The translations under genes and the position numbers were made by a program. The notes below the pieces were generated by a model, which ran no database searches, had not been told where the DNA came from, and worked only from the letters and a program-made list of their open reading frames with translations. DNA of 64,000 nucleotides from JALQTD01 sp965656785. GTDB lineage: Bacteria > Bacteroidota > Bacteroidia > Flavobacteriales_D > Sanyastnellaceae. The DNA lies in assembly GCA_965656785.1 (NCBI GenBank), contig CBFHLY010000007.1, positions 40,013-104,012 of the forward strand, in the 5' to 3' direction. Positions 51,092-59,447 of this stretch are shown in pieces. Every line of letters starts with the position of its first letter. The stretch's first letter is position 1.

Positions 51092-52549
51092 ATGGATAAG
51101 TGGAAATTCACGGGCGTGCTCTGGGGATTGATGTGCGCAGCGTTGGGTCTCGTCCCTGGACTGCATGCGCAGGTGGCCCAGATTGACATGGATGTGTTGC
51201 TTTTCCAAACCACGTCCGAGCCCTATTTGGAGGTTCAGCTCGACATCCCTGGCGTGCTGCTTCCGCTGGAAACGGGGGATTTTGGCTATCGGACGGTGGG
51301 CGAAGTGACGTGCATCCTGGAGCAAGCCGGCGCCATCACTTCGTTCAGCAAGCGGCGCCTAGTCGGTCCGGACTTTGAAGACGAAGAGAAGGCCTTGAAC
51401 GGGAGCCATTTTCACGTAGATCGGTTGATTGCAAAGCCCGGGCCGGGTCGGGTGACGGTTGAAATTCGAAGCGAGCCGGGGGGACCCGCTGCCGAGGCGT
51501 TTTTGGATGTGGTGGTGCCGAACTTGGATGTGCCGCACTTCAGTTCGCCCATGTTGGTGGAGGCGTTTGGGCCGGCGGAGCGGAATTCCCCGTACGCTCA
51601 TTCGGGGGTGGATTTGCTTCCGGTCGTCGGTGCACGGGTGGGGTTCGAGGCTGAGGAATTGCGCTATTACATGGAGCTGTACGGGGTTGCGCACGTTCCC
51701 GATAGCCTGATTTACATCGCGAACTGGTTGGAGGATTCGGAAGGGGTTGAATTGGAGGGGAGCCGCGTGTACTCGCGGGAGGCGAAAGGCCAAATCCTCC
51801 CCCTCTTCACCACACGGCCTTGGGGCCCGACCTTTCAGTCCGCCCGATCCATTGTTTGGGAAGCCATTTCTAAGACGGGCGGGGCCTTGTGTCGGGAAGA
51901 ACTGCCGCTTTCGGTCCATCGAATCGGGGGAACAGGAGGCGAGTTGCTTCCCTTTGTTCTCGAGTGGACGGATCGCGATTCGTTGCTCAGGCACGTGCAG
52001 GATCATCAACCTCGAGCGAATCCCAGCCAGCAACGGTTGATTCGGGACGTGCTGCCTTCCGCGGATTTGCCCGCGCTGCAATCCTTCTTGGATCGGTTTT
52101 GGCGGCTTGAACGACCGGACAACCCCACCTTGGGGCACGCGGAATACGTTCAAGACATCGCGTACGTCAACGAGCGCTGGGGATCGTGCTATGCCGGACA
52201 CGGAGCCGACAGCGACATGGGCTCCGTGTATTTGCGCTACGGGAAGCCGAAAACCGTCGTCCAGCGGCACAACGAAACCGAATATTACCCTTACGAAATT
52301 TGGCATTATTACCGCGCGGGCAATTTCACGGACAAACGTTTTTTGTTCTACAGCCCCCACATGGTCGCCGAATGCTTCCGATTGCTCCACAGCGACATGC
52401 TCGGCGAGGTGTCGAACCAAGATTGGCTGACCATTTTGCGAAACCGAGAGAACAATTTGCGCGTAACGGAGTCGCAACAAAACAGCTCCAATCCGCGCGA
52501 CAACTACACGCGGGAGGAGCCTGAAGACCTCTTTTTCAACCCGCGCTGA
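51092..52549 (+). CDS. GWxTD-domain exported protein
   Basis: The protein has 485 residues with the start at ATG 51092 and a signal peptide ending GLHAQ. The C-terminal part (about 345-460) has FLDRFWRLERPDNPTLGHAE, VNERWGSCYAGHGADSDMGS, VYLRYGKPKTVVQRHNETEY and PYEIWHYYR. These match the GWxTD domain, in which the name-giving GWxTDRG box is here GADSDMG. GWxTD proteins are common in Bacteroidota and Acidobacteria and have no settled function. The glycosyltransferase gene follows directly, its ATG overlapping this stop (TGATG). Confidence 0.83.
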   Translation: MDKWKFTGVLWGLMCAALGLVPGLHAQVAQIDMDVLLFQTTSEPYLEVQLDIPGVLLPLETGDFGYRTVGEVTCILEQAGAITSFSKRRLVGPDFEDEEKALNGSHFHVDRLIAKPGPGRVTVEIRSEPGGPAAEAFLDVVVPNLDVPHFSSPMLVEAFGPAERNSPYAHSGVDLLPVVGARVGFEAEELRYYMELYGVAHVPDSLIYIANWLEDSEGVELEGSRVYSREAKGQILPLFTTRPWGPTFQSARSIVWEAISKTGGALCREELPLSVHRIGGTGGELLPFVLEWTDRDSLLRHVQDHQPRANPSQQRLIRDVLPSADLPALQSFLDRFWRLERPDNPTLGHAEYVQDIAYVNERWGSCYAGHGADSDMGSVYLRYGKPKTVVQRHNETEYYPYEIWHYYRAGNFTDKRFLFYSPHMVAECFRLLHSDMLGEVSNQDWLTILRNRENNLRVTESQQNSSNPRDNYTREEPEDLFFNPR

Positions 52550-53643
52550 TGTCCTTGCCCCCCTTGCCCGCCTCCCCCACCGTTGCTGTGGCCATCCTGA
52601 ATTGGAATGGACGAGCGCACCTCGAGACCTACCTTCCGTCCGTAGTGGAGCACAGCGCGGGGGCCGACGTGGTGGTCATCGACAACGGTAGCACGGACGA
52701 TTCCCTGGATTGGTTGCGGGCACATTGCCCGGAAGTGCGCGTTGTGGCGCTGCCGGAAAATTCAGGGTTTGCTGGGGGGTACAACAAGGGGCTCGCGCAG
52801 GTTGAAGCGGACGTATACGTGTTGTTGAACTCGGACGTGCGGGTGACCCGCGGTTGGATTCCCCCCGTGCTGGAGCTATTGGCTTCGGGCTTTTCTGCAG
52901 CGGCCCCGAAACTTCGGAACGACTCCGATCCGGAGCTCTTGGAGTACGCAGGGGCCGCGGGGGGGTACATGGATCGGGATGGTTTCATGTTTTGTGCGGG
53001 GCGCATCTTCGAAGTCTTTGAAACGGATGCAGGCCAATACGACGACAATCGCGAAGTCTTCTGGGCATCGGGGGCTGCGCTCTTCGTGCGGTCGGATGCC
53101 TGGCACGGCGTGCAGGGACTCGACGAGGACTTCTTCGCGCACATGGAAGAGATCGACTTGTGCTGGCGATTGAAGAACCGCGGTCATCGAGTGGGGGCGT
53201 GTGGGGAGAGCGTGGTGTACCATTTGGGCGGAGGAACGTTGCAGAAATTGAATTCGTTCAAAACCTACTTGAACTTTCGCAACAACCTGTTTCTGTTGAT
53301 GAAAAACCACCACCGCGCCGCTTGGCCGTGGATGCTGACGCGTCGGATGGTGCTCGATGGGATCGCTGCGTTGAAATTCCTCACAGAGGGCAATGGCAAG
53401 CTGTTTCAAGCGGTTTTCAACGCGCACATGGCGTTTTATCGGGCTTTTCCAAGCACTTGGGCCAAACGCCGTTCCGAGTCCAATGCCATCGCCTCCAACC
53501 ACCTTGCTGGCCCTCTCGCCCCCCTGAATTACGCCGGCTGGTATCGGCGCAGCATTCTGTGGGATTACTTTTTCAAAAACCGCGTGACCTTCGGCGAGCT
53601 CGAGTCCAGTGCGTTCGAAGAGGCCGCCAAGGAGCGGCCATAA
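52549..53643 (+). CDS. Family 2 glycosyltransferase
   Basis: The protein has 364 residues with a GT-A fold starting at AILNWNGRAHLETYLPSV. VVIDNGSTDDSLDWL and VYVLLNSDVRVTRGWI contain the nucleotide-sugar Asp and the metal-binding Asp equivalent. EEIDLCWRLKNRG (about 202-214) is the catalytic ED-type block. The pattern is close to rhamnosyl/N-acetylglucosaminyl transferases of the WcaA/RfbN type acting on lipid-linked glycans. Two hydrophobic helices at the C-terminal side may attach it to the membrane. It is coupled to the GWxTD gene. Confidence 0.93.
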   Translation: MSLPPLPASPTVAVAILNWNGRAHLETYLPSVVEHSAGADVVVIDNGSTDDSLDWLRAHCPEVRVVALPENSGFAGGYNKGLAQVEADVYVLLNSDVRVTRGWIPPVLELLASGFSAAAPKLRNDSDPELLEYAGAAGGYMDRDGFMFCAGRIFEVFETDAGQYDDNREVFWASGAALFVRSDAWHGVQGLDEDFFAHMEEIDLCWRLKNRGHRVGACGESVVYHLGGGTLQKLNSFKTYLNFRNNLFLLMKNHHRAAWPWMLTRRMVLDGIAALKFLTEGNGKLFQAVFNAHMAFYRAFPSTWAKRRSESNAIASNHLAGPLAPLNYAGWYRRSILWDYFFKNRVTFGELESSAFEEAAKERP

Positions 53644-53706
53644 AGTCCTGCCCTCCATTCATCAACTTTCCGCGGTTGCTCAGCAGGGCACGTGCACTTT
53701 CGCGCC

Positions 53707-55629
53707 ATGGCATCCCCCCCTTGGCCGCGTTCGTTGCGCAGTCCGCTTTGGCCGTACGTCGGCTGCGCCTTGTTCGGGGCGCTGAGTTTCCGTGTGACGG
53801 AGTGTGCTTTCGTCAGTTTCCTCCTGCTTGCGGTCGCCGCGGGGCTCTTTGGCCGGTGGCGCGAAGCGGGGTGCATCGCCGCGATCTGCATGGGAAGCTG
53901 GAATACGCAACGTGCAGCACAGGTGAGCGAGCCGCCCAATTGGTCCGGTTCCGGGTGCTTCGTTTGCGTCATCCGGGGCGAAGTGGAAGAGACGGATTGG
54001 GGGTGGCGCACGGAGGCGCGGTGCAGGGGCGGCGGGTTGGAACGGATGGTGCGGCTGGAGGGGCGCGAACATGCGCCGCTGTGCGAAGGGACGTTTCAGG
54101 TCTGGGCCCAATGGGAACCTTGGACCGTCCGCGGTTCATTTGACGAATCGAGGATTTACGGAAGCCGAGGATGGGCGGGGCGATTGCACGTTCGAAGTGA
54201 ACTGGACTGGAGGGAAGCACGCCCCCCCGAGTGGCCCCTTTGGAGGCAGTGGCTCACTGCGGGGCGTGCTTCGTTGCTTGAGCGTTATCGAAAGCGCCTG
54301 TCCCCTGCTGCGTTGGGATTTGTTTGGGGAATATCAACGGGGGACAAATCCCTTCTATCCCCCGAACTTCGTACCGCCTTCAGCCGCATCGGCCTTGCCC
54401 ACGTGCTCGCGGTCAGTGGGTATCACGTAGGCCTCGTGGGCTTCATTCCCCTGTTGTTCGCGCGCAGCCGACGGCAGTCCCTTCGGGTGCTGGCGTTGTT
54501 GGGGATTCCGTTGTTGGGGGCATTCGTGCTGTTTTGTGGGGGGAGTGAAAGCGCTGTTCGGGCTTGGACGATGGCGAGCTTGCTCATCGTCGCCTCCGTC
54601 ATTCGCCGGCCGGGCTCATTGGGGCATTCCCTCAACGTGGCCGCATGGGCGATGCTGGTGTTTCATCCGTGGGCACTGCAGCAACTGGGGACTCAGCTCA
54701 GTTTCGTAGCGGTTTTGGGCATTGCCTTGGGCTTGGAAGCGGCTTCGTCGTGGCGCGCATCGCATTGGGCCAAACCTGTGGTGGTGCCCCTTGCGGCACA
54801 AAGCGCCACAACGCCCATTGCCGTGCCCACCTTCCTGCAATTCCCACTGGGTTTCCTCCCGGTAAACCTCGTCGCAGGTCCCTGGGTTTCTGTGATCGGC
54901 GCGCTTTTGTTGTGTTGGCTGATTTGGCCGTTTGACGACTCCTTGAGCAGGGGCTTGTTGTGGGCATTGAATCGGTTGGTGGAATGGCTGATGCGCGCGG
55001 TTCAAGCGTTCGGCGAGTTGGACGGTTGGTCCTACCGCGTGGTCCCAGGAGACCTCATTCGCTGGTGGGCCATGGGGTTGGGTTCGCTGGCGATGTTCAT
55101 CGGCTGCTTTCGAACGCATGCGTGGTGGATTGCGAGTGCTGTGTTGTGGGCAAGTGCGCCGTGGTGGCCCATGCCCCCAGCGCCCCGTTCGGATTGGGTG
55201 ATGGAACGCGATGGGGTGCCCGACTTGCGCATCGTGGAAGCGCGATGGACCGGAAAGGGAGCCCGGGTCGATTCGAGCGCCGCCCATGCCATCGACAGAG
55301 TCGGCTGGTGGCATCACCCCGAGGGCTGGATTCATGCGAGTTTACAAGGAAAGACCGTGACCTGGGTAGGGCTGCAGCGCAAGGGAATGTGGCGATTCTA
55401 CTACGAGCCGAAGCGCGGATTGGGACGGCTCGAAATCGCCGGTCATGCATGGATCTGGGAGCGTTGGCACGAACGTACGCAAGGGGCTTGGCCCAAAACA
55501 AAAATGGGCACCGAAGTGCCCATTGATTCAACGTTCGATGAGGTCAATTCAGATGAAGCAGTTGCTTCATTACTTGATCCACGTAACCCTCCCATTCGGG
55601 GATATCCGCAATGGGCAGAATGGCGTTGA
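53707..55629 (+). CDS. ComEC/Rec2-family DNA-uptake channel protein
   Basis: The protein has 640 residues from ATG 53707; an in-frame GTG at 53692 is possible. A first helix pair and OB-like domain are followed by the Competence domain with many helices. Its signature is LRTAFSRIGLAHVLAVSGYH, then GGSESAVRAWTMASLL and LNVAAWAMLVFHPWALQQLG. No C-terminal metallo-beta-lactamase domain is present, so this is the short form common in Bacteroidota. It would move single-stranded DNA through the inner membrane. The last 29 codons overlap a convergent small gene, and the terminator of that gene lies inside this coding region. Confidence 0.9.
   Translation: MASPPWPRSLRSPLWPYVGCALFGALSFRVTECAFVSFLLLAVAAGLFGRWREAGCIAAICMGSWNTQRAAQVSEPPNWSGSGCFVCVIRGEVEETDWGWRTEARCRGGGLERMVRLEGREHAPLCEGTFQVWAQWEPWTVRGSFDESRIYGSRGWAGRLHVRSELDWREARPPEWPLWRQWLTAGRASLLERYRKRLSPAALGFVWGISTGDKSLLSPELRTAFSRIGLAHVLAVSGYHVGLVGFIPLLFARSRRQSLRVLALLGIPLLGAFVLFCGGSESAVRAWTMASLLIVASVIRRPGSLGHSLNVAAWAMLVFHPWALQQLGTQLSFVAVLGIALGLEAASSWRASHWAKPVVVPLAAQSATTPIAVPTFLQFPLGFLPVNLVAGPWVSVIGALLLCWLIWPFDDSLSRGLLWALNRLVEWLMRAVQAFGELDGWSYRVVPGDLIRWWAMGLGSLAMFIGCFRTHAWWIASAVLWASAPWWPMPPAPRSDWVMERDGVPDLRIVEARWTGKGARVDSSAAHAIDRVGWWHHPEGWIHASLQGKTVTWVGLQRKGMWRFYYEPKRGLGRLEIAGHAWIWERWHERTQGAWPKTKMGTEVPIDSTFDEVNSDEAVASLLDPRNPPIRGYPQWAEWR
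55494..55524 (-). terminator. Intrinsic terminator of the 84-codon gene, inside the comEC 3' end
   Basis: On the minus strand a 9-bp perfect stem (55516-55524 with 55503-55511) closes a TTCG tetraloop and runs into TTTTTGTTTT. It lies 20 bases past the stop of the convergent small gene and within the comEC coding frame. Confidence 0.8.
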
Positions 55630-55798
55630 CGCGGTTGTTTCGGCGCGAATAAATCGCCTCAACATAGAACCCTTGAAGTTGAAAAATGCACAGGATGTAG
55701 CGGTTTTCCACGATGCGCTGAGCAAGGCAAATTCCGTGATCCCACATGTAATTCGTTTTTTCGTCGAGTGGAAGGCGGTTGAACGATTGCAAATCCAT
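55544..55798 (-). CDS. Small conserved protein of unknown function
   Basis: The protein has 84 residues: MDLQSFNRLPLDEKTNYMWD, then HGICLAQRIVENRYILCIFQ and LQGFYVEAIYSRRNNRVNAI, ending DIPEWEGYVDQVM. A short acidic helix followed by a small beta sheet is the pattern of an uncharacterised family seen widely in Bacteroidota (about 80 residues, no known function). It has its own terminator. It overlaps the end of comEC by 86 bases on the opposite strand. Confidence 0.78.
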   Translation of the reverse strand: MDLQSFNRLPLDEKTNYMWDHGICLAQRIVENRYILCIFQLQGFYVEAIYSRRNNRVNAILPIADIPEWEGYVDQVMKQLLHLN

Positions 55799-55881
55799 GG
55801 GGTGCGTTTTCGAGAGGTTAAGTGCCCACTCTTACGGACGCTCCCGTCTTTGAGTTGCATTCTCATGGAACATTCGTGACC

Positions 55882-55889
55882 TACCTTTG
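55882..55889 (+). promoter_or_regulatory. TAnnTTTG box four bases before ATG
   Basis: TACCTTTG is an exact consensus match ending four bases before the ATG of the HMG-CoA lyase gene. It predicts a leaderless mRNA. The nearest upstream TTG is 24 bases away, longer than ideal. Confidence 0.55.
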
Positions 55890-55893
55890 AGTC

Positions 55894-56760
55894 ATGCAAC
55901 GGATTCACCTGGTTGAATGCCCTCGTGACGCCATCCAAGGCTGGCCCACACCCATCGAAACCGCGGACAAAATCGCTTATTACCGCGCTTTGCTCGACGT
56001 CGGATTCGATACCTTGGACATGGGAAGCTTCGTTTCGCCGCGCGCCGTGCCCCAAATGGCAGACACCGCTGAAGTGCTCGAAGCGTTGGTGGAGGAAGGA
56101 TTTAGATCGCGGCCTACGCGGTGGTTGGTCATTGTGGCCAACGCTCGCGGGGCGCGGGAAGCTGCAGCCTTTGACTGCGTCGATGACATCGGATTTCCGC
56201 TGAGTTTGAGCGAAACCTTTCAGCGCCGCAACACGGGAGCAGGACTCGAAGAAGCCTGGGGGCGATTGAAGGAGATTGCTGAACTGTGCCGAGCCTCGGG
56301 AAAGCGTTTGGTGGTATACACGAGCATGGGGTTTGGCAACCCTTATGGGGACCCTTATGCTCCCGCCCTGCTGGTGGAGGTTGCCCATCGACTGGTGGAG
56401 GAATTGGGAACCCAAGTCATTTCGCTCAGTGATACCGTCGGAACGGCCACTCCCGAGGCCATTGGTGACGCATTTCGTGCGCTGTTGCCCGCGCTTCCCG
56501 ACGTGGCCATTGGCGCTCACCTGCACGCCTCTCCATTCGACGTCTTGGAAAAAGCAACGGCAGCCCTGGAGGCGGGCTGCCGTCGATTCGATGGGGCCAT
56601 CCGTGGTGTTGGAGGGTGTCCCATGGCAAAGGATGAGCTGGTCGGGAACTTGCCCACGGAGCAGCTGGTGGATCGGTTTGGGGCGTTGGAGGCGTGGTCG
56701 GTGAAGGATGATCGAGCTTGGGCACAGGCCCAAAGCATCGCCGCCGAACTGTTCAGCTGA
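55894..56760 (+). CDS. Hydroxymethylglutaryl-CoA lyase
   Basis: The protein is a 288-residue TIM-barrel enzyme of the HMGL family that splits HMG-CoA to acetyl-CoA and acetoacetate in leucine breakdown. The first strand has LVECPRDAIQGW (Arg and Asp of the active site), and the metal ligands are in GAHLHASPFD (His pair). The C-terminal signature loop with the active-site Cys is GVGGCPMAKDELVGNLPTE (about residues 241-259), the Bacteroidota form. Length is normal. It stands as a single gene with its own promoter box. Confidence 0.92.
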   Translation: MQRIHLVECPRDAIQGWPTPIETADKIAYYRALLDVGFDTLDMGSFVSPRAVPQMADTAEVLEALVEEGFRSRPTRWLVIVANARGAREAAAFDCVDDIGFPLSLSETFQRRNTGAGLEEAWGRLKEIAELCRASGKRLVVYTSMGFGNPYGDPYAPALLVEVAHRLVEELGTQVISLSDTVGTATPEAIGDAFRALLPALPDVAIGAHLHASPFDVLEKATAALEAGCRRFDGAIRGVGGCPMAKDELVGNLPTEQLVDRFGALEAWSVKDDRAWAQAQSIAAELFS

Positions 56761-56766
56761 ACGAAT

Positions 56767-56889
56767 TCAGTTCAAACAGTACTCAAACGAGTTGAGTTTG
56801 AAGCGGTGTCGGTGCATGTAGATTTGCTCGAATTTGAGCGTATCGATGTAAATCCGATAGTGCTTCATAGTGATGATTTTCATCACCAT
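56767..56889 (-). CDS. Possible 40-residue small protein
   Basis: This open frame begins with ATG 56889 (ATG also at 56883 and 56868) and reads MVMKIITMKHYRIYIDTLKF, then EQIYMHRHRFKLNSFEYCLN and TGA. Its composition (Tyr, His, Lys, Ile, Phe) looks like protein rather than chance. It fills the gap between HMG-CoA lyase and the ZIP gene. The last part also forms a bulged hairpin (TTCAAA..CTCAA with TTGAGTTTGAA, about 56771-56802). No family is recognised and no promoter is clear, so it may be non-coding. Confidence 0.35.
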   Translation of the reverse strand: MVMKIITMKHYRIYIDTLKFEQIYMHRHRFKLNSFEYCLN

Positions 56890-56934
56890 ATACGAGCTTC
56901 AATCGAATAAGTTTCTTGATTCGTCGAAATTTTA

Positions 56935-57702
56935 CTAGAGCGCGAGGGAAATTGCAGCCACCCCCAAGCCCACCACGATCACGGCCAATTTCGCCAAGTT
57001 AAACCGATGGCCGTCACCGGTTTCGAATAGGATGGTGGTGGCGATGTGAAGCAAGATGCCGATCAAGAGCCCTTCGGTCACCAACGGCACCGAACCCGCC
57101 CATGACGCGCCCGAATGGACCAGTCCTTCATAAACGACCATGCCCAACAACGGCATCGCCCCGAAAATGACGAGCATCGACCAGCGTTTGAGCCGACTCA
57201 TTCCCAGTGCGGCCAACAACCCCATCAAGACCAACGCCACCGGGAATTTGTGCAGTCCAAGCCCGAGCAGCAATTGCGCGTTGATTTGTTCCCAAGCGAG
57301 CTCGGTTGCGTGCACGTGGTGGTGGTGTCCGTGGTGGCTGTGTCCGCCCGGTTCGGTGAGCGGCATGGACTCAATGAGGGCGTGCAAGCACAAACTGATG
57401 TAGATGCCCCAAGGCATGGCCTTGTTCGACCCCGAAGGCAGGTGAACGTGGCCGTGTTCAATGCCCTTTGACATCCACTCCAAGATCACTTGGAGGAGGA
57501 AACCTGCGAGCACGTACCAACCGATTTGGCCTCCATGCGCATACGCCTCAGGCACCAAGTGAAGGAAAATGAGGCCGATGAGGTACGCACCGCCGAAAGC
57601 CAGCACCAACGGCAAGCGATGCTTGAGGTGCTGGCCGGCCAATTCATAAGTCAGCGCGCCCCCCAGGGCCACCAACAACAACACACCAAATGCGAGGATC
57701 AT
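56935..57702 (-). CDS. ZIP-family divalent metal transporter
   Basis: The protein has 255 residues and about eight transmembrane helices. The metal site is in helices 4 and 5: SLCLHALIESMPL and LLLGLGLHKFPVALVLMGLL, with His, Glu and His-Pro positions of the ZIP core. Between them is the His-rich loop GGHSHHGHHHHVH. It probably imports zinc or another divalent ion. Its ATG overlaps the stop of the methyltransferase gene (ATGA), so the two are co-translated. Confidence 0.93.
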   Translation of the reverse strand: MILAFGVLLLVALGGALTYELAGQHLKHRLPLVLAFGGAYLIGLIFLHLVPEAYAHGGQIGWYVLAGFLLQVILEWMSKGIEHGHVHLPSGSNKAMPWGIYISLCLHALIESMPLTEPGGHSHHGHHHHVHATELAWEQINAQLLLGLGLHKFPVALVLMGLLAALGMSRLKRWSMLVIFGAMPLLGMVVYEGLVHSGASWAGSVPLVTEGLLIGILLHIATTILFETGDGHRFNLAKLAVIVVGLGVAAISLAL

Positions 57703-58472
57703 GAGGCGACAAGTATACAGCGGTTCGATGCTTCCGAATGCGCTCCGAGTCGATAATCGCCAAATCGCGCACGAACCTTCAAATCGGCCTCATCCAGCAG
57801 CGCTTCCAAATCCGCGGATGACAACGCGCGCACCCGCTCAACGAAATGCTGTTCTGTGCCCTGCGCATCAACGTATTGAATGCTCTTTTCGATCCACCCC
57901 TCGTGCACGCGGCGATGGATTTCAAACGCCATGGTAGAACCGTCAGGAGCCGTTCGCTCGGTGATTTCGAACGGTACGAGGTGGGCAGCAACCTGCGGCG
58001 CATTCAGGAAGTCGAGCACGAAGGTTCCGCCCGGTCGAAGGGCGCTGCGGATTTGCTTAAGGGTGCGGATTTGGTCCGACCATTCCTCGAAATAGCCAAA
58101 ACTGGTAAACAGGGACGTGATGACGTCGAACCGGTCTCGGAAGCCGAGTTGCGTCGCAAACTCCCGCATGTCGCAAACGGAAAACCGCTCGGGATGCACA
58201 GCGTGACGTTGCGCTTCCGCGATGCTCAGTGGGCTGAGGTCAATGCCGTGCGCTCGGTATCCCAAGGCCTCAAAACTCCGAACGTGCCGGCCCGAGCCGC
58301 AGCCGAGGTCCAACACGTCCGCGGGAGCCGGGGGGCAAACGGCTATGCACACATGCTGAACGAAAGCCTCCGCCTCCGCGCCATCCCGATTCCCGTACAA
58401 TACATGGTAGGCCGGGCAGTTGAACCACTCCGCAAACCAGTTCGCCTCGCTTTTCCACAATTCACTTTGCAT
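57699..58472 (-). CDS. Class I SAM-dependent methyltransferase
   Basis: The protein has 257 residues with the Rossmann SAM-binding motif VLDLGCGSGRHVRSFEALGY (about residues 56-75). Then come the acidic HGIDLSPLSIAEAQRHA, a motif II-like DVITSLFTSFGYF and LRPGGTFVLDFLN. The substrate is unknown. It shares a coupled two-gene unit with the ZIP transporter and is divergent from the SiaB-like gene, with 53 bases between. Confidence 0.9.
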   Translation of the reverse strand: MQSELWKSEANWFAEWFNCPAYHVLYGNRDGAEAEAFVQHVCIAVCPPAPADVLDLGCGSGRHVRSFEALGYRAHGIDLSPLSIAEAQRHAVHPERFSVCDMREFATQLGFRDRFDVITSLFTSFGYFEEWSDQIRTLKQIRSALRPGGTFVLDFLNAPQVAAHLVPFEITERTAPDGSTMAFEIHRRVHEGWIEKSIQYVDAQGTEQHFVERVRALSSADLEALLDEADLKVRARFGDYRLGAHSEASNRCILVAS

Positions 58473-58525
58473 TACTCACCGCTTCAGGCTGCAATTTGCG
58501 ACAATTCGCTCGTAGTTTGGGCATC

Positions 58526-59080
58526 ATGTACGGGACTTCACCTGCATCATTTGACACCATCACTTGGCCCTTGGAACCCATCCCAGCATCTGGAACGATT
58601 GAATGCCAATTTTCCGGATGCGTGGACGAAGTGGTTTCCGATGTCCTGGTGCAAGCTGTCGAGCACCGCGTGGAAGCGTTGGGCAGAGCGCACGCCAAGC
58701 CGAAGCGGGTGGTTCGCGTGGCCATTGAGCTGCTCCAAAACCTGCATCACCACGCACCGGCTAATGGGGTGTGCGGGTTTCGGGTGGTCTCCACGAGGCA
58801 AGGTTGGTGGGTGGCTTCTCGGAACGAGGTCACCGATGAGGGCAAGCGCAATTTGGAAGAGCGTCATGGAGAGCTCAAGGGGCTCGACATGGAGGCGTTG
58901 AGGGCGCGTCAACGGGAAGTACTCAATGCTCCCGAGCGCAGTGCTCACGGAGGTGGTGGCGTGGGATTGATTGAGATCATGCGCCGTACGAATCGGAATT
59001 TGGCTTTAACGTTTATACCGGCCGGCCCTGGCCGCTGGATTTTTGAATTGACCGCACACATTGCAGCTGACCATGACTGA
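58526..59080 (+). CDS. SiaB-type protein kinase (HPK-like)
   Basis: The protein has 184 residues. ATG 58526 (MYGTSPASFDTITWPLEPIP) is chosen over an in-frame ATG 30 bases upstream. Family elements are VVRVAIELLQNLHHHAPANG (about 71-90; the N-box-like helix) and HGGGGVGLIEIMRRTNRNL (about 143-161; the glycine-rich loop). SiaB phosphorylates its partner SiaC on a Thr, and in Pseudomonas this controls a diguanylate cyclase and biofilm formation. The next gene, overlapping by eight bases, encodes a SiaC-like protein. SiaA phosphatase and SiaD are not nearby. Confidence 0.85.
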   Translation: MYGTSPASFDTITWPLEPIPASGTIECQFSGCVDEVVSDVLVQAVEHRVEALGRAHAKPKRVVRVAIELLQNLHHHAPANGVCGFRVVSTRQGWWVASRNEVTDEGKRNLEERHGELKGLDMEALRARQREVLNAPERSAHGGGGVGLIEIMRRTNRNLALTFIPAGPGRWIFELTAHIAADHD

Positions 59081-59447
59081 CATTCGCAAAGAAGGAACCT
59101 CGAAGACGCCGACTGTGGTCGCGACCTTGCAACCATTCAGCTTGGAGCTGTCTGGACGTTCCATTCCAGAAAACTCCATTGCATTCTATCAGCCGTTAAT
59201 GGATTGGGTCGAAGCCCATTGCGGTAGCGTCGAAAACCAATTGGAAATCAACATTCGCTTGGAGTACTTCAACACGAGCAGCAGCAAGTGCCTCATGGAC
59301 TTGTTGAAGCGGGTCGAAGCGACGGGATGCGCGGCGCGGGTCAATTGGTATTACGAGGACGATGACGAGGACATGCTCGAAGCCGGGGAAGACTACGACG
59401 CCATCATCGACTTGCCGTTCCGGCTCATTGCTTCGACGACCAGCTGA
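59073..59447 (+). CDS. SiaC-type regulatory phosphoprotein (DUF1987)
   Basis: The protein has 124 residues from ATG 59073. Family blocks are LSGRSIPENSIAFYQPLMDW (about 27-46), LEYFNTSSSKCLMDLLKRVE (about 64-83; the predicted phospho-Thr is in FNTSS) and WYYEDDDEDMLEAGEDYDAI (about 92-111). Its phosphorylation state should be set by the SiaB-like kinase just upstream. The output partner is unknown here. The 3' end overlaps the convergent ABC transporter gene by 23 bases. Confidence 0.9.
   Translation: MTDIRKEGTSKTPTVVATLQPFSLELSGRSIPENSIAFYQPLMDWVEAHCGSVENQLEINIRLEYFNTSSSKCLMDLLKRVEATGCAARVNWYYEDDDEDMLEAGEDYDAIIDLPFRLIASTTS

Noticed and set aside
51359..52480. A 373-codon open frame antisense to the GWxTD gene
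   Set aside because: The plus-strand frame has a signal peptide and a recognised domain. The antisense product is low-complexity and basic.
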